This document shows positions 18,010-27,384 of a stretch of 64,000 nucleotides of DNA, piece by piece; position 1 is the stretch's first letter, and the number at the start of each line of letters is the position of its first letter. Origin of the DNA: Bacteroidota bacterium (GTDB taxonomy: Bacteria > Bacteroidota > Bacteroidia > 2-12-FULL-35-15); the NCBI GenBank assembly GCA_025963715.1, contig JAOQAG010000027.1, positions 62,001 to 126,000 on the forward strand, read 5' to 3'. The notes beneath the pieces were generated by a model. It did not search any database. It saw only the letters and a program-made list of their open reading frames with translations, and was not told where the DNA came from. Position numbers and translations under genes: made by a program.

Positions 18010-18050
18010 ACACACCCCTAACCCCTCTCAAGAGGGGAATTGGTCCTGCA
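18010..18050. repeat. Single end of the CCCCTAACCCCTCTC element, nuoA side
   Basis: ACACCCCTAACCCCTCTC followed by AAGAGGGGAATTGGTCCTGC. It closely matches the copy at 6603-6641. Confidence 0.7.
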
Positions 18051-18069
18051 CTATTTTAATTATACAGCA

Positions 18070-18105
18070 AACTTTGAACTTTTCAACTTTAAACTTTGAA
18101 CTTCC
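18070..18105. repeat. Low-complexity AACTTTGAACTTT run next to nuoA
   Basis: Degenerate tandem of AACTTTGAACTT and AACTTTAAACTTTG units, abutting the nuoA stop codon. It is like the other short-word runs found in the gaps of this operon. Confidence 0.55.
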
Positions 18106-18537
18106 TTATTCCCATTTCAATGCGCCTTTTTTGATGATGTAATAAAAACCCACCAGTAAAAAAGCAACGAATGTGAACATTTCCATGAGGCCGCGTAAGC
18201 CTAATTCCTTAAAGTTTACAGCCCATGGATACATGAAGATCACCTCCACATCGAACAATACGAAGAGGATGGCTACTAAAAAATATTTGATGGAAAACGG
18301 GATCCGTGCATTTCCCTGCACTTCAATACCGCATTCAAATGTGTCGTCTTTTATTTTTGATTTTCTTTTCGGCCCGAGCATGTGGGTCAATGTCATTGCA
18401 AAAATTACAAATCCAAGCGCTGCTATAAACATGAAAACGATTGGAAGGAAATCCTTAGGTGAGCTTGCTGCTGCGTGCATACGTTTCGGTTTTAGTATTT
18501 CGACCTCAATTTTAGCTAATTCTTTTGAAATAGCCAT
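18106..18537 (-). CDS. nuoA: NADH-quinone oxidoreductase subunit A
   Basis: Small membrane subunit (ND3 type) of complex I; first gene of the operon. 143 residues with three membrane helices. The loop with YDTFECG-like sequence is present as DDTFECGIEVQGNARIPFSIKYF, and the following FDVEVIFMYPWA is diagnostic. The first 20 residues are longer than in many homologues; a start at the Met of MHAAASS is possible. I keep the ATG at 18537 because a good -7 box lies 11 bases upstream and fits a very short leader. Confidence 0.93.
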   Translation of the reverse strand: MAISKELAKIEVEILKPKRMHAAASSPKDFLPIVFMFIAALGFVIFAMTLTHMLGPKRKSKIKDDTFECGIEVQGNARIPFSIKYFLVAILFVLFDVEVIFMYPWAVNFKELGLRGLMEMFTFVAFLLVGFYYIIKKGALKWE

Positions 18538-18548
18538 AAAATTCGGGA

Positions 18549-18556
18549 CAAATTTA
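18549..18556 (-). promoter_or_regulatory. Predicted -7 promoter box of the nuo operon
   Basis: On the minus strand this reads TAAATTTG, matching TAnnTTTG. The transcript start would fall about 5 bases before the nuoA ATG. The -33 region is weak. Confidence 0.55.
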
Positions 18557-18633
18557 AAGTTTATTAAATACGGAAAGATGCAGCCCGCTTATTTAGATTG
18601 ATTACAATTAAGGCAAAACAGGCCTAAAATAAA

Positions 18634-18663
18634 ATCGTCCTTCCGTTGAAGCGGAAGGACGAT
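18634..18663 (-). terminator. Terminator of the M4 metallopeptidase gene
   Basis: A perfect 12-bp stem ATCGTCCTTCCG / CGGAAGGACGAT with a 6-base loop lies 24 bases after the stop codon. On the minus strand it is followed by TTTTATTTTA. Eleven bases of each arm are identical to the hairpin at 21964-21992. Confidence 0.85.
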
Positions 18664-18687
18664 CATTTTATGCGTTTAAGCTATTTT

Positions 18688-21600
18688 TTAATTTTTTGTG
18701 ATGCGTTTTGTGATCACGCCGGTAGATGTTTTCAGCTGTATTACATACACGCCTTTTGCAACATCTGCAAGGTTAAACATCAATTTATTGTTACCTGCAA
18801 CAAGGTTGTGATTTTCATCGATGATGACCTGGCCCAGTGCATTTACAATGCGCAGTTCGGCTTTATCATCCTGGATCATTCCTAATTCCATAGTAAACAT
18901 TCCTTCTGTCGGGTTTGGATACAAGGCAATGCCGGATACTGTTGCTGCATTGGCAATGCCTGTAGTTGTTACCGGTGTACACGGATCTACATTGATGGTT
19001 TGTGCAGCTGTGGAAGTACAACCATTCACATCCGAATACGAATAGGTAATTAGCTGGTTTCCTGTTCCGCTCATCGCAGGATCAAAGGAAGTACCGCTCA
19101 CACCTGTTCCGGAATAGGTTCCGCCTGCAGGCAAGCCGCCCGACAATGTCACCGCTGCGCCTGTTACACAAAGCGTATCATAAGCAGATACGTAACTCAC
19201 AACCGGGCTTCCGATGGTTACCGGAACCGCTGTTCTTGTGCTTGTACAAGGGTCGTTTTGGATCTGCCAGTTGTAGTAATAATAGTAATACGCTGATCCG
19301 GCAGAAGAACCGGTAATCTTCACCGATCCGGCAAGTGTATACGGATATGCCGCACCGGCACTTTGTCTCCACAGGTTCATACCTGTACCGCCAATACGGT
19401 AATTGGTACCGGGTGTAAGGTGGATGTTTACTGTTACGGTACCTGTTCCGTTAGGGAATGTAACCGGAACTGTTTGGAGGATGGCACCGGTGCTGTCCAT
19501 TACCAATACATTACGGGAACCTGCCGCACCGGAGTTTACCAATACGGTTTGCAGTGTACAAGGCTGTAATACATCAAAGATCAGGTATTGTGTAGAAGTA
19601 TTGTTGTGGTAACCGCCTGTACCAAATGTGGTGGTGGTTGGCCCTACGTTGCCTGTTGCACCGGCCACCTGGCTGGATACATAATACATAGTGGTTGCAC
19701 TTATTGAAGGCGTTGTATACGTTGTGCCTGAATGTAAAATAGCGCCGCCACTGGCATTTGCATACCAGTTTAAGGTACCTGTACCGCTTGCGTTTAATGT
19801 TACAGTTGCCGGTGAAGTACAGCTGTATGCTGCTGCTGCTGCTGTAGGTGCAGGCGGTGGATTTACAACAATGTAGGACGACTGCACAACTGAATCTGTT
19901 CCGCATGCACCGCTTACAGTCATGTGTACATTGTACGTTCCTGCTGTGGTGTAGGAGTGTGTAGGGTTAAATGTAGTGCTTGTTCCGCCGTCACCGAAAT
20001 TCCAGGTAGCAGCGCTTCCGTTGGTACTTGTATTTACAAAAGCAACGTTGAAAGGCAAGGTACAGCTGGTGGTTGCATTGGATGTAAAATCAGCGTTTAC
20101 GGTTGCAGAAAAAGCTGCACCCACGCCTACTGCATGCCATGCATTGGTTGTAGCAATTACTTCCGGCGAACATCCGCCGTAAATATCGTTTGCAGCCTGG
20201 ATCGTGTAGGTGCGTGCATCTGCATAATCCGTGCTTGGTGTAAAATAGTTGGTCAATCCGCGGAAAGCGATCAAACGCGCTTTTGCCATGGTGATGCCTG
20301 TAACGGTGTATGCGGCTGCGTTATCGTTTGTTCCGCTACCACCCTGGCACAATAAATAATACCAGAAAATAGAAGGCCCGTTGTTGGTATGAGGTTCGCC
20401 GGTGTTGTCCCAGTTTGTTCCCTGGTAGGTATCCGGCTGGGAGAATGCATTCGGGTTGGACATGTTGCGGATCCCTACGTGATTTTGAACTCCGGAACCA
20501 TTGCAGGTAATGTCCGCACCAATGATCCAGTCGTGTTGTGTAGGGCGTGCATATGCTTCAATAGTAGTACCGAAAATATCGCTGAAACCTTCGTTCAATG
20601 CATCCGGCTCACCGTTTCCACCGCCATCCAGTCCGGCAGTATTTCCTGTTAAACCGTGCGTGATCTCGTGTCCGCACACATCCAGCGCTGTCATAATTAA
20701 AAAGCCCTGGCTTATTTGTCCGTCACCGTAGGTCATCCGTTGCCCGTCCCAGAAAGCGTTCACGTAATTTACATCGTAATGTACGTAGCTTAATAATTTC
20801 ATTCCGGCACCATCAATACTGTTGAGTGAATGTACGTTCATGTAATAATCATACGTTGCTTCTGCACCCCAGTGTGCATCTTCGGATGCCTGGTTAGTCC
20901 CGGTAAGGTTCCATGTTGCGGAAGTGTTTGTAAAATCGGTGTTGGTGTAGGTTGTTGATGTTGCAAGGTTATACGTTTCAACTCCGTCACCTCTTCCGGT
21001 TTCGCGCAAGCGGTATTGTGTTGCTGTACCGTAGTTATCAGAAGTCATTGGCTGCGAGCCGCTGAATTTTGTTGCTGCAGTACCCACTACATCAGCAGTG
21101 TGGATGATCTGTTCTTCGGAGATCACTTCGCCGGAATTTGCATCTACAAATATGTAAGCGCGGGATAATGGCTTTTCGGCGTAGATGTTAAATTTATAAG
21201 CCAAACGAATGTTTGCAGCCGAATAATCTGCTGTTCTTTTGTGTACAAACACCAGCTCGCCTTTCGGGAAATAACTAAAATCAGGTTGATTGTAAACTAC
21301 AGCCATTGCTGCGGTTTCTTCTTTATTTTCCCATTTGTATTTTTGTGCATTTACTTTTTTAAGTGCGCTTGCCAATGCGGCTGCTTCGGAAATTCCAACC
21401 GACTGGCTTGGGTTGATGGTGGTGTAATAATCGCCGTTAACCATTGTTACGCGGCCATCTTTACTATGTGCGATCAACATGGAGCCGTCTACCGGGATGT
21501 TGTTTACATATTCTTTGTAACGGATGTGGGTGTAACCCAACTCGTCTTTATCTGATTTATATTCTTTGAAAGAAACGCCTTCCGGAAGGTTGAATGCAAA

Positions 21601-21804
21601 ATTGGCCCAGTTTGAAAAATCATCGGGCTTAATGTTTTGTCCGGAGCTCAACTTTATAAAGTTAGGCAATGTTGTTCCTTTGCTATAGCTGACAACCGTA
21701 GCATCTGCCAGCCGCAGTTTTGTTTGCTGCGAAAACACATTTTGTGTAAGCAGCGTTGCAATGGCTCCGAAGAGCATTACACGTTTAGTAATTGTTGGAT
21801 TCAT
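18688..21804 (-). CDS. M4 (thermolysin) family metallopeptidase with PKD domain and T9SS sorting domain
   Basis: Secreted zinc endopeptidase of 1038 residues. In order: a signal peptide ending NVFSQ; an FTP/PepSY-type propeptide (about 40-230); the M4 catalytic domain with HEITH at residues 379-383 and the downstream glutamate ligand in LNEGFSDIFG; a PKD domain (TWNFGDGG near 605); an Ig-like module, a mid-region beta domain, and a C-terminal T9SS type A sorting domain (IALYPNPTEGMF .. GVYVIQLKTSTGVITKRI). The catalytic residues are intact. It probably degrades extracellular protein after T9SS export and attachment or release at the cell surface. Monocistronic, with its own terminator. Confidence 0.95.
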   Translation of the reverse strand: MNPTITKRVMLFGAIATLLTQNVFSQQTKLRLADATVVSYSKGTTLPNFIKLSSGQNIKPDDFSNWANFAFNLPEGVSFKEYKSDKDELGYTHIRYKEYVNNIPVDGSMLIAHSKDGRVTMVNGDYYTTINPSQSVGISEAAALASALKKVNAQKYKWENKEETAAMAVVYNQPDFSYFPKGELVFVHKRTADYSAANIRLAYKFNIYAEKPLSRAYIFVDANSGEVISEEQIIHTADVVGTAATKFSGSQPMTSDNYGTATQYRLRETGRGDGVETYNLATSTTYTNTDFTNTSATWNLTGTNQASEDAHWGAEATYDYYMNVHSLNSIDGAGMKLLSYVHYDVNYVNAFWDGQRMTYGDGQISQGFLIMTALDVCGHEITHGLTGNTAGLDGGGNGEPDALNEGFSDIFGTTIEAYARPTQHDWIIGADITCNGSGVQNHVGIRNMSNPNAFSQPDTYQGTNWDNTGEPHTNNGPSIFWYYLLCQGGSGTNDNAAAYTVTGITMAKARLIAFRGLTNYFTPSTDYADARTYTIQAANDIYGGCSPEVIATTNAWHAVGVGAAFSATVNADFTSNATTSCTLPFNVAFVNTSTNGSAATWNFGDGGTSTTFNPTHSYTTAGTYNVHMTVSGACGTDSVVQSSYIVVNPPPAPTAAAAAYSCTSPATVTLNASGTGTLNWYANASGGAILHSGTTYTTPSISATTMYYVSSQVAGATGNVGPTTTTFGTGGYHNNTSTQYLIFDVLQPCTLQTVLVNSGAAGSRNVLVMDSTGAILQTVPVTFPNGTGTVTVNIHLTPGTNYRIGGTGMNLWRQSAGAAYPYTLAGSVKITGSSAGSAYYYYYYNWQIQNDPCTSTRTAVPVTIGSPVVSYVSAYDTLCVTGAAVTLSGGLPAGGTYSGTGVSGTSFDPAMSGTGNQLITYSYSDVNGCTSTAAQTINVDPCTPVTTTGIANAATVSGIALYPNPTEGMFTMELGMIQDDKAELRIVNALGQVIIDENHNLVAGNNKLMFNLADVAKGVYVIQLKTSTGVITKRITKN

Positions 21805-21963
21805 TTAGAGAGATTTTATTTAAGTAGCAGCCTTCCCGTGCAGAAGGATTATTTTTTTGTTCTAACGAAGAGAGTGAATTAATTTGATTTTTCCTAGTTA
21901 ATTTTCAGGCATTTATTAGGATTCGGAACCGCTTATTTACACAATTAATTTTCTTTTAAAAAG

Positions 21964-21992
21964 ATCGTCCTTCCCGCAATGGGAAGGACGAT
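21964..21992 (-). terminator. Terminator of the M43 metalloprotease gene
   Basis: A 12-bp perfect stem ATCGTCCTTCCC / GGGAAGGACGAT with a 5-base loop, then a T-rich tract on the minus strand (and another on the plus strand). The arms are nearly identical to the terminator at 18634. Confidence 0.85.
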
Positions 21993-22020
21993 ACTTTTTT
22001 ATTTTTTTTATAATTCCGGT

Positions 22021-25000
22021 TTAGTACACCATCATTTTTTTAACGGTTTCGTGATTTGCGTTTGTTAAACTGATCATGTAAATTCCTTTACCATATTCCT
22101 CCACGCTCAGGTCTTTATTGTATTTACCTGTAAAGTCTTTCACGTCTTCTTTTAATACTACCTGGCCCAATGCATTTGTTATTTCAATGGTGTAGGATTC
22201 TTTTTCAGTTGAGCTGAAAGAAACAGTGAAGTTTCCATCATTCGGATTCGGGAAAATGCTTAGCGAATTAGGGTTGCTTCCTTCGGCAATTCCAGTGTTT
22301 ACAACCACAACTCCTGTAGATGCTGCAGATGTACAGCCTCCGTTTGTTACTTCTACGGTATACGTACCATTTGCAGTGTAAGTATAGCTTTGGTTATTTT
22401 CACCCGGAATTGCAACACCATCTACATACCATTGGTTACCTGTTGCAGAACTGGATATTAATGTAGTTCCTGATTGTGTAACTGTTGGCGTTGTTGGGAT
22501 TGTTCCGGTGTTACCTACAACAGCTGTTGTTGTAAATGAGCAACCGTTTGCATCCTGTACCGACACATTGTAGGTTCCGGCAGCAAATCCGCTGTAGCTG
22601 GTTGTGGAAGAGAATGAGCTTCCGTCTACCGAGTACATGTATACTGCTGTTCCGCCGGTGGTTGCACCGATGTCAATTGTTCCGTCGGTTCCTTCACAAG
22701 TTGAATTACCGGTTGTGGCAGCCTGCGCTGTAGGACCAGCAGTATTTGCAACTGTTGCCGATGTTGTAAACTGGCAACCGTTTGCATCCTGTACGATCAC
22801 GGGATAAGTACCTGCTGTAAAGCCGGTGTAAGCTGTTGTTCCGGTAAAGCCGCTTCCATCCACAGAATAAGTATAGGATAGTGCGCCACCAGTGGTTGCA
22901 CCAATGTTGATGGTTCCGTTAGCATTTCCGCAAGTGGAGTTAACAGCTGTTGCTGCCAAGGCTGTTGGGCCTGCAGTATTTGCCACCGTTGCTGAAGTTG
23001 TAAACTGGCAACCGTTTGCATCCTGAACGATCACAGGATAAGTACCTGCTGCAAAACCGGCGTAAGTTGTTGTTGCAGTAAATCCGCTACCATCTACAGC
23101 ATACGCGTATGCTGCTGTTCCGCCGGTGGTTGCACCAATGTTGATGGCTCCGTTAGCATTTCCACAAGTGGAATTAACAGTTGTAGCTGCCTGCGCTGAT
23201 GGTCCTGCAATGTCTGTAACAACAGGATTTACTGTAAATGTACATCCGCCTGCATCTTTTACAACTACTGTATACGTACCAGCTGTAAGTCCGGTGTAGC
23301 TTGTTGTGGAAGCAAATGCACCTGTGTTGAATGAATACGTGTATGGGCCTACTCCGCCTGTTACAGCTCCAATATTGATGGAACCGTTTGCATTACCACA
23401 GGTAGAGCTTGCCGGTGTGGTGCTTAATGCAGTTGGGCCGGATGAACTGCCGATCACGGCAGAAGTTGTGAATGTACAACCGTTTGCATCTTTCACGGTT
23501 ACGGTGTATGTTCCTGAAGCAAGGCCGGTGTAGCTTGTTGTAGTTGCAAATCCGCTGCCGTTTACAGAATAAGTAAATGGAGCTGTACCGCTGGTAGTTG
23601 CTCCAATGGTGATGGAACCGCTTGGCGTGCTGCAACCGGAAGCTGTTGTTGTTGTTGCTAAAGCCGTAGGGCTTGCATTCACCACTAATGCTGTGGTTCC
23701 TGTTGCACTTGTACAACCGTTTGCTGTTACCGTTACACTGTATGTTCCACCCATACCTGCTGCTGCACTTGCAATAACAGGGTTTTGAGATGTACTTGTA
23801 AATGTAGACGGGCCGGTCCAGCTATAGCTAGCACCTGATACCGTTGGAGCTGTAAAGTTAACGGCCGAACCGATACAAGCTGGGCTGCTGCTGGTAGCTG
23901 TTGGCGTGGCAGGGGTTGTGTTTACAACCACTGTTGCTGTTCCTGCCGCACTTGTACAACCTGCGGTTGTTACTGTAATGCTGTAGGTACCAGCCATTGC
24001 TACTGTTGCATTGGTTCTGTTTGGGTTACGTGTTGCACTGGTGTATGCAGGAGGGCCGCTCCAGGCATAGGTTGCACCAGTTACTGCCGGTGTGGATAAG
24101 CTAATGGTTTGACCTGTACACACCGGTGATGTTGCTGTTGCTGTTGGTGTGGCAGGAGTTGCTTTAATAGTTACTGTTGCTGTTCCTGCTGCACTAGTAC
24201 AACCATTTGTTGTAACGGTTACGCTGTATGTTCCTCCCATTGCAGCTGTTGCTGTTGGGCGGGTTGGACTTTGAACCGCACTTGTAAATGTTGCAGGGCC
24301 CGTCCAGGCGTAGGTTGCACCTGTTACTGCTGTTGTAGATAAGTTAATGGTTGAACCTGCACAAACCGGTGAGTTGGTTGTTACCGTTGGTGTTGCCGGG
24401 ATCGCATTTACAACCACCGTTGCTGTACCGGCTGCACTTGTACAACCGTTTGTTGTAACAGTTAAGCTGTAAGTACCGGCCATGGCTGCTGTTGATGTTG
24501 GGCGTGTTGGATTTTGAACCGCACTTGTGAAAGTCGAAGGGCCTGTCCAGGCATACGTTGCGCCTGTTACTGCTGTTGTAGTTAAGTTAATGGTTGAGCC
24601 TGCACAAACCGGTGAATTGGTTGTTACCGTTGGTGTTGCAGGTAATGCGTTTACCACAACCGTTGCCGTACCTGCTACGCTTGTACAACCTGTTTTGGTG
24701 ATCGTTAAGCTGTAAGTACCGGCCATTGCTACTGTTGCCGTTGGGCGTGTAGGATTTTGAACCGTACTTGTAAATGTTGCAGGACCGGTCCAGGCATAGG
24801 TTGCACCGGTTACTGCTGTTGTAGATAAATTAATGGTTGATCCCGCACAAACCGGTGAGTTGGTTGTTACCGTTGGTGTTGCAGGTAATGCATTTACCAC
24901 AACCGTTGCCGTACCTGCTGCACTTGTACAACCGTTTGTTGTAACAGTTAAGCTGTAAGTACCCGCCATGGCTGCTGTTGATGTTGGGCGTGTTGGATTT

Positions 25001-27384
25001 TGAACCGCACTTGTAAATGTAGAAGGGCCAGTCCATGCGTATGTTGCACCTGTAACTGCTGTTGTAGTTAAGTTGATGGTTGATCCTGCACAAACCGGTG
25101 AGTTGGTTGTAACGGTTGGCGTTGCAGGAATTGCATTTACAGTCATTGTAATGGCATTGGATGTTGCCGGACTGCCTGTTACTCCTGATAAGTTAGAAGT
25201 CATGATACAGGTAACAATCTGACCGTTTGTTAATGTGGCTGTTGTAAAGGTTGCTGCTGTTGCACCGCCAACGTTCACACCATTGATCTGCCACTGATAA
25301 GTTGGTGCTGTTCCGCCATTGGTTGGTGTTGCTGTAAATGTTGCGGAAGCACCGGCACACATTGGGTTGGTACCTGTGGTTTCTGCTATTGCAACAGAAG
25401 CAACGGTACTACCGGTGGTACTAGCAATGTTAATATTATCCAGGTACATGGCTTGTCCCCAACCTGATTTACATTGGATTTTAATTCCAACATTGGATTG
25501 CCCGATGAAGCTGTTCAAGCTCACTGTTTCGGTTCTCCATTGTGTTGCTGTTGGTACAAATAAGCTGGTTCCGTTATCAGGAGCTGTTGCTAATGCTGTG
25601 CTTCCTTTTGCATATACGCGGGTCCAGGTGGTACCGCAGTTAGACGATGCCATTACAATTAATGAATCCCACAGGATGGTTCCGCTTGAGGTGTTGTTGT
25701 ATCTCGCATAAGCGACATCAAACTTCATGGTAGCGGTTGAAGCTGTTGAAAAATTATATTTCGGAGTGAGCAACTCATCGAGCATCCCTACAGTAGAAGT
25801 AGTAGGTGTATAATTATCCATGCGTGCCGATGCCGTACTTGTTCCAAATCCACCGGCTGTTGTAACTCTTGTCCAGGTTAGATCAGCGTCCGGGTTATTT
25901 AACGTCCAGTTAGCCGGAACAAATGTTGTTCCCTGGAAACCTTCTGTAAATGGCAATGCTACTGTTGTTGGCGGTGCCGTTACGGTAAATGAGTTTGTTT
26001 TTGAATCGTTTGCGGTATTTAAATCCGCAGATCCGTTCGGTAAATTTGTTGCAACAGTAATCGTATGTGCTGCAACAGTTAATGTTGGGCTGGTTGGTAA
26101 AGTAATATTTGCGGATGAGCCGGAAGCTAAACTTCCTGTCCATGCATAATTGGAAACGGTTCCGCCATCATAGGAATATTTAATGGTAACGGAAGTTAAG
26201 GTGCTTGAACCGGAGTTGGTAAGGGTTACCAATGGTGTAACGGTGGTTGCACAACTGGAAGATGCTGCTGCCGGATTAATAATGGCGCTGATGGATGCAT
26301 CAAGCGTATAAGGCGTGTTACATTTTCCGGAAGTATTTAAACCAATACGGTATGTTCCGTTTGCCATTGTTGTTTGGATACGCGTTGCCTGGTTGGCACT
26401 GAACATATACATACAGGCATCATCTACATAATCCATGTAATTCATGAACATCTCACCGGTGGTATTTCCTGTACAAACCCCAACATTATAAGGATGTGTA
26501 GGGCAACCGTAGTTAGATGTTTGTGCAGGAGGCGTATCGTTACAATAATCGGTTGCGCAGGTACCGTCGCCCCAGATATGGCGTAAACCCAGCCAGTGGC
26601 CGATCTCGTGAGTTGCTGTTCTTCCTTTGTTGTAAGCGCCGGTGGCAGCTGTTCCGATGTTTCCCCATGCTTTTTCGTTGATCACGACACCGGATGTGGT
26701 TGCGGTTTCAACGCCGCTAAGCCCGGTTAAGCCGGTTCCTGCAGGGAAGGATGCATATCCTAATAATCCACTGCCATCTACCTGTGCTACCCATACGTTC
26801 AAATATTTTGTAGGATCCCAAATGGTGGCAGGTTTGATCGTTCCGTCAAAATAATTCTGAAGGGAAGTTGCATCTGCAAATGTGTTTGGATCTGTCCAGC
26901 CGCGTGCAACATAGCTGATCCGCTCCACACCAACCTCTGCCAGTACGGTTCCGGTTGGGCTTACTTTGGCAAGACAAAATTGTACGCCTGTATTTCCTGC
27001 TTTTACACCTGTAAAGGCAGAAGGTACGCTTGTTATGTCAGTGTTTGTTCCTGCGTAATCGGCATTTAAGATCGCGATCTCTGATTGTGCCTGTGCAAGA
27101 GTAATGTTTGCACCGCTACCAACTGCGGTACCGGCATTGATAATGTGAATGATCACAGGAATGGTATAACTGACAACTTCGGAAGAACGGCCAGCGTTAA
27201 CATCCGCATCATGTTCTGCAATTTTTGTCGCCATCCACTGCTCGAAAGCAGGATCTGGAATTTGTGTTGCGCACGTCCTGTGAGAAGGAAGTCCGTTAGA
27301 ACCCGAGGAATTCGGGTCTTTTTGTGCCTGTGCAAACGAGAGAGATGCAACTAGTACTGCGGCAAGTAGTAAGTTTTTTTTCAT
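22021..27384 (-). CDS. M43 (pappalysin/cytophagalysin) metalloprotease with Ig-like and SprB-type repeats and T9SS sorting domain
   Basis: Secreted zinc protease of 1787 residues. A signal peptide (ending FAQAQ) is followed by the catalytic domain with HEIGHWLGLRH at 259-269 (HExxHxxGxxH) and the Met-turn segment MNYMDYVDDACMYMFS. Next come a CARDB-like module and a MAM/jelly-roll-like module, one Ig-like unit, six Ig-like repeats of 81 residues (ATPTVTTNSPVCAGS..), five SprB-type repeats of about 78 residues (STCGNANGSINIGA..), a final Ig-like unit and a T9SS type A sorting domain (SIFPNPNDGNFTVSF .. GKIYMISL type). The repeats likely form a stalk or bind glycans. All catalytic ligands are present. 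Confidence 0.95.
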   Translation of the reverse strand: MKKNLLLAAVLVASLSFAQAQKDPNSSGSNGLPSHRTCATQIPDPAFEQWMATKIAEHDADVNAGRSSEVVSYTIPVIIHIINAGTAVGSGANITLAQAQSEIAILNADYAGTNTDITSVPSAFTGVKAGNTGVQFCLAKVSPTGTVLAEVGVERISYVARGWTDPNTFADATSLQNYFDGTIKPATIWDPTKYLNVWVAQVDGSGLLGYASFPAGTGLTGLSGVETATTSGVVINEKAWGNIGTAATGAYNKGRTATHEIGHWLGLRHIWGDGTCATDYCNDTPPAQTSNYGCPTHPYNVGVCTGNTTGEMFMNYMDYVDDACMYMFSANQATRIQTTMANGTYRIGLNTSGKCNTPYTLDASISAIINPAAASSSCATTVTPLVTLTNSGSSTLTSVTIKYSYDGGTVSNYAWTGSLASGSSANITLPTSPTLTVAAHTITVATNLPNGSADLNTANDSKTNSFTVTAPPTTVALPFTEGFQGTTFVPANWTLNNPDADLTWTRVTTAGGFGTSTASARMDNYTPTTSTVGMLDELLTPKYNFSTASTATMKFDVAYARYNNTSSGTILWDSLIVMASSNCGTTWTRVYAKGSTALATAPDNGTSLFVPTATQWRTETVSLNSFIGQSNVGIKIQCKSGWGQAMYLDNINIASTTGSTVASVAIAETTGTNPMCAGASATFTATPTNGGTAPTYQWQINGVNVGGATAATFTTATLTNGQIVTCIMTSNLSGVTGSPATSNAITMTVNAIPATPTVTTNSPVCAGSTINLTTTAVTGATYAWTGPSTFTSAVQNPTRPTSTAAMAGTYSLTVTTNGCTSAAGTATVVVNALPATPTVTTNSPVCAGSTINLSTTAVTGATYAWTGPATFTSTVQNPTRPTATVAMAGTYSLTITKTGCTSVAGTATVVVNALPATPTVTTNSPVCAGSTINLTTTAVTGATYAWTGPSTFTSAVQNPTRPTSTAAMAGTYSLTVTTNGCTSAAGTATVVVNAIPATPTVTTNSPVCAGSTINLSTTAVTGATYAWTGPATFTSAVQSPTRPTATAAMGGTYSVTVTTNGCTSAAGTATVTIKATPATPTATATSPVCTGQTISLSTPAVTGATYAWSGPPAYTSATRNPNRTNATVAMAGTYSITVTTAGCTSAAGTATVVVNTTPATPTATSSSPACIGSAVNFTAPTVSGASYSWTGPSTFTSTSQNPVIASAAAGMGGTYSVTVTANGCTSATGTTALVVNASPTALATTTTASGCSTPSGSITIGATTSGTAPFTYSVNGSGFATTTSYTGLASGTYTVTVKDANGCTFTTSAVIGSSSGPTALSTTPASSTCGNANGSINIGAVTGGVGPYTYSFNTGAFASTTSYTGLTAGTYTVVVKDAGGCTFTVNPVVTDIAGPSAQAATTVNSTCGNANGAINIGATTGGTAAYAYAVDGSGFTATTTYAGFAAGTYPVIVQDANGCQFTTSATVANTAGPTALAATAVNSTCGNANGTINIGATTGGALSYTYSVDGSGFTGTTAYTGFTAGTYPVIVQDANGCQFTTSATVANTAGPTAQAATTGNSTCEGTDGTIDIGATTGGTAVYMYSVDGSSFSSTTSYSGFAAGTYNVSVQDANGCSFTTTAVVGNTGTIPTTPTVTQSGTTLISSSATGNQWYVDGVAIPGENNQSYTYTANGTYTVEVTNGGCTSAASTGVVVVNTGIAEGSNPNSLSIFPNPNDGNFTVSFSSTEKESYTIEITNALGQVVLKEDVKDFTGKYNKDLSVEEYGKGIYMISLTNANHETVKKMMVY
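22505..23679. repeat. Tandem array of five SprB-type units, about 234 bp each
   Basis: In-frame coding repeats inside the M43 protease gene. Each unit contains a CGNANG-like N-terminus and a DANGC-like C-terminal motif. Units 3 and 4 are the most alike. Confidence 0.8.
23680..25140. repeat. Tandem array of six Ig-like units, 243 bp each
   Basis: In-frame coding repeats with a period of 243 bases, shown by the word ACAAACCGGTGA recurring at 24361, 24604, 24847 and 25090. The four right-hand units are nearly identical; the two left-hand units have diverged. Confidence 0.85.

Noticed and set aside
23680-25140. Regular repeats considered as a CRISPR array
   Set aside because: The repeats are in frame, 243 bp long and encode Ig-like domains; there are no short repeats with unique spacers and no cas genes.
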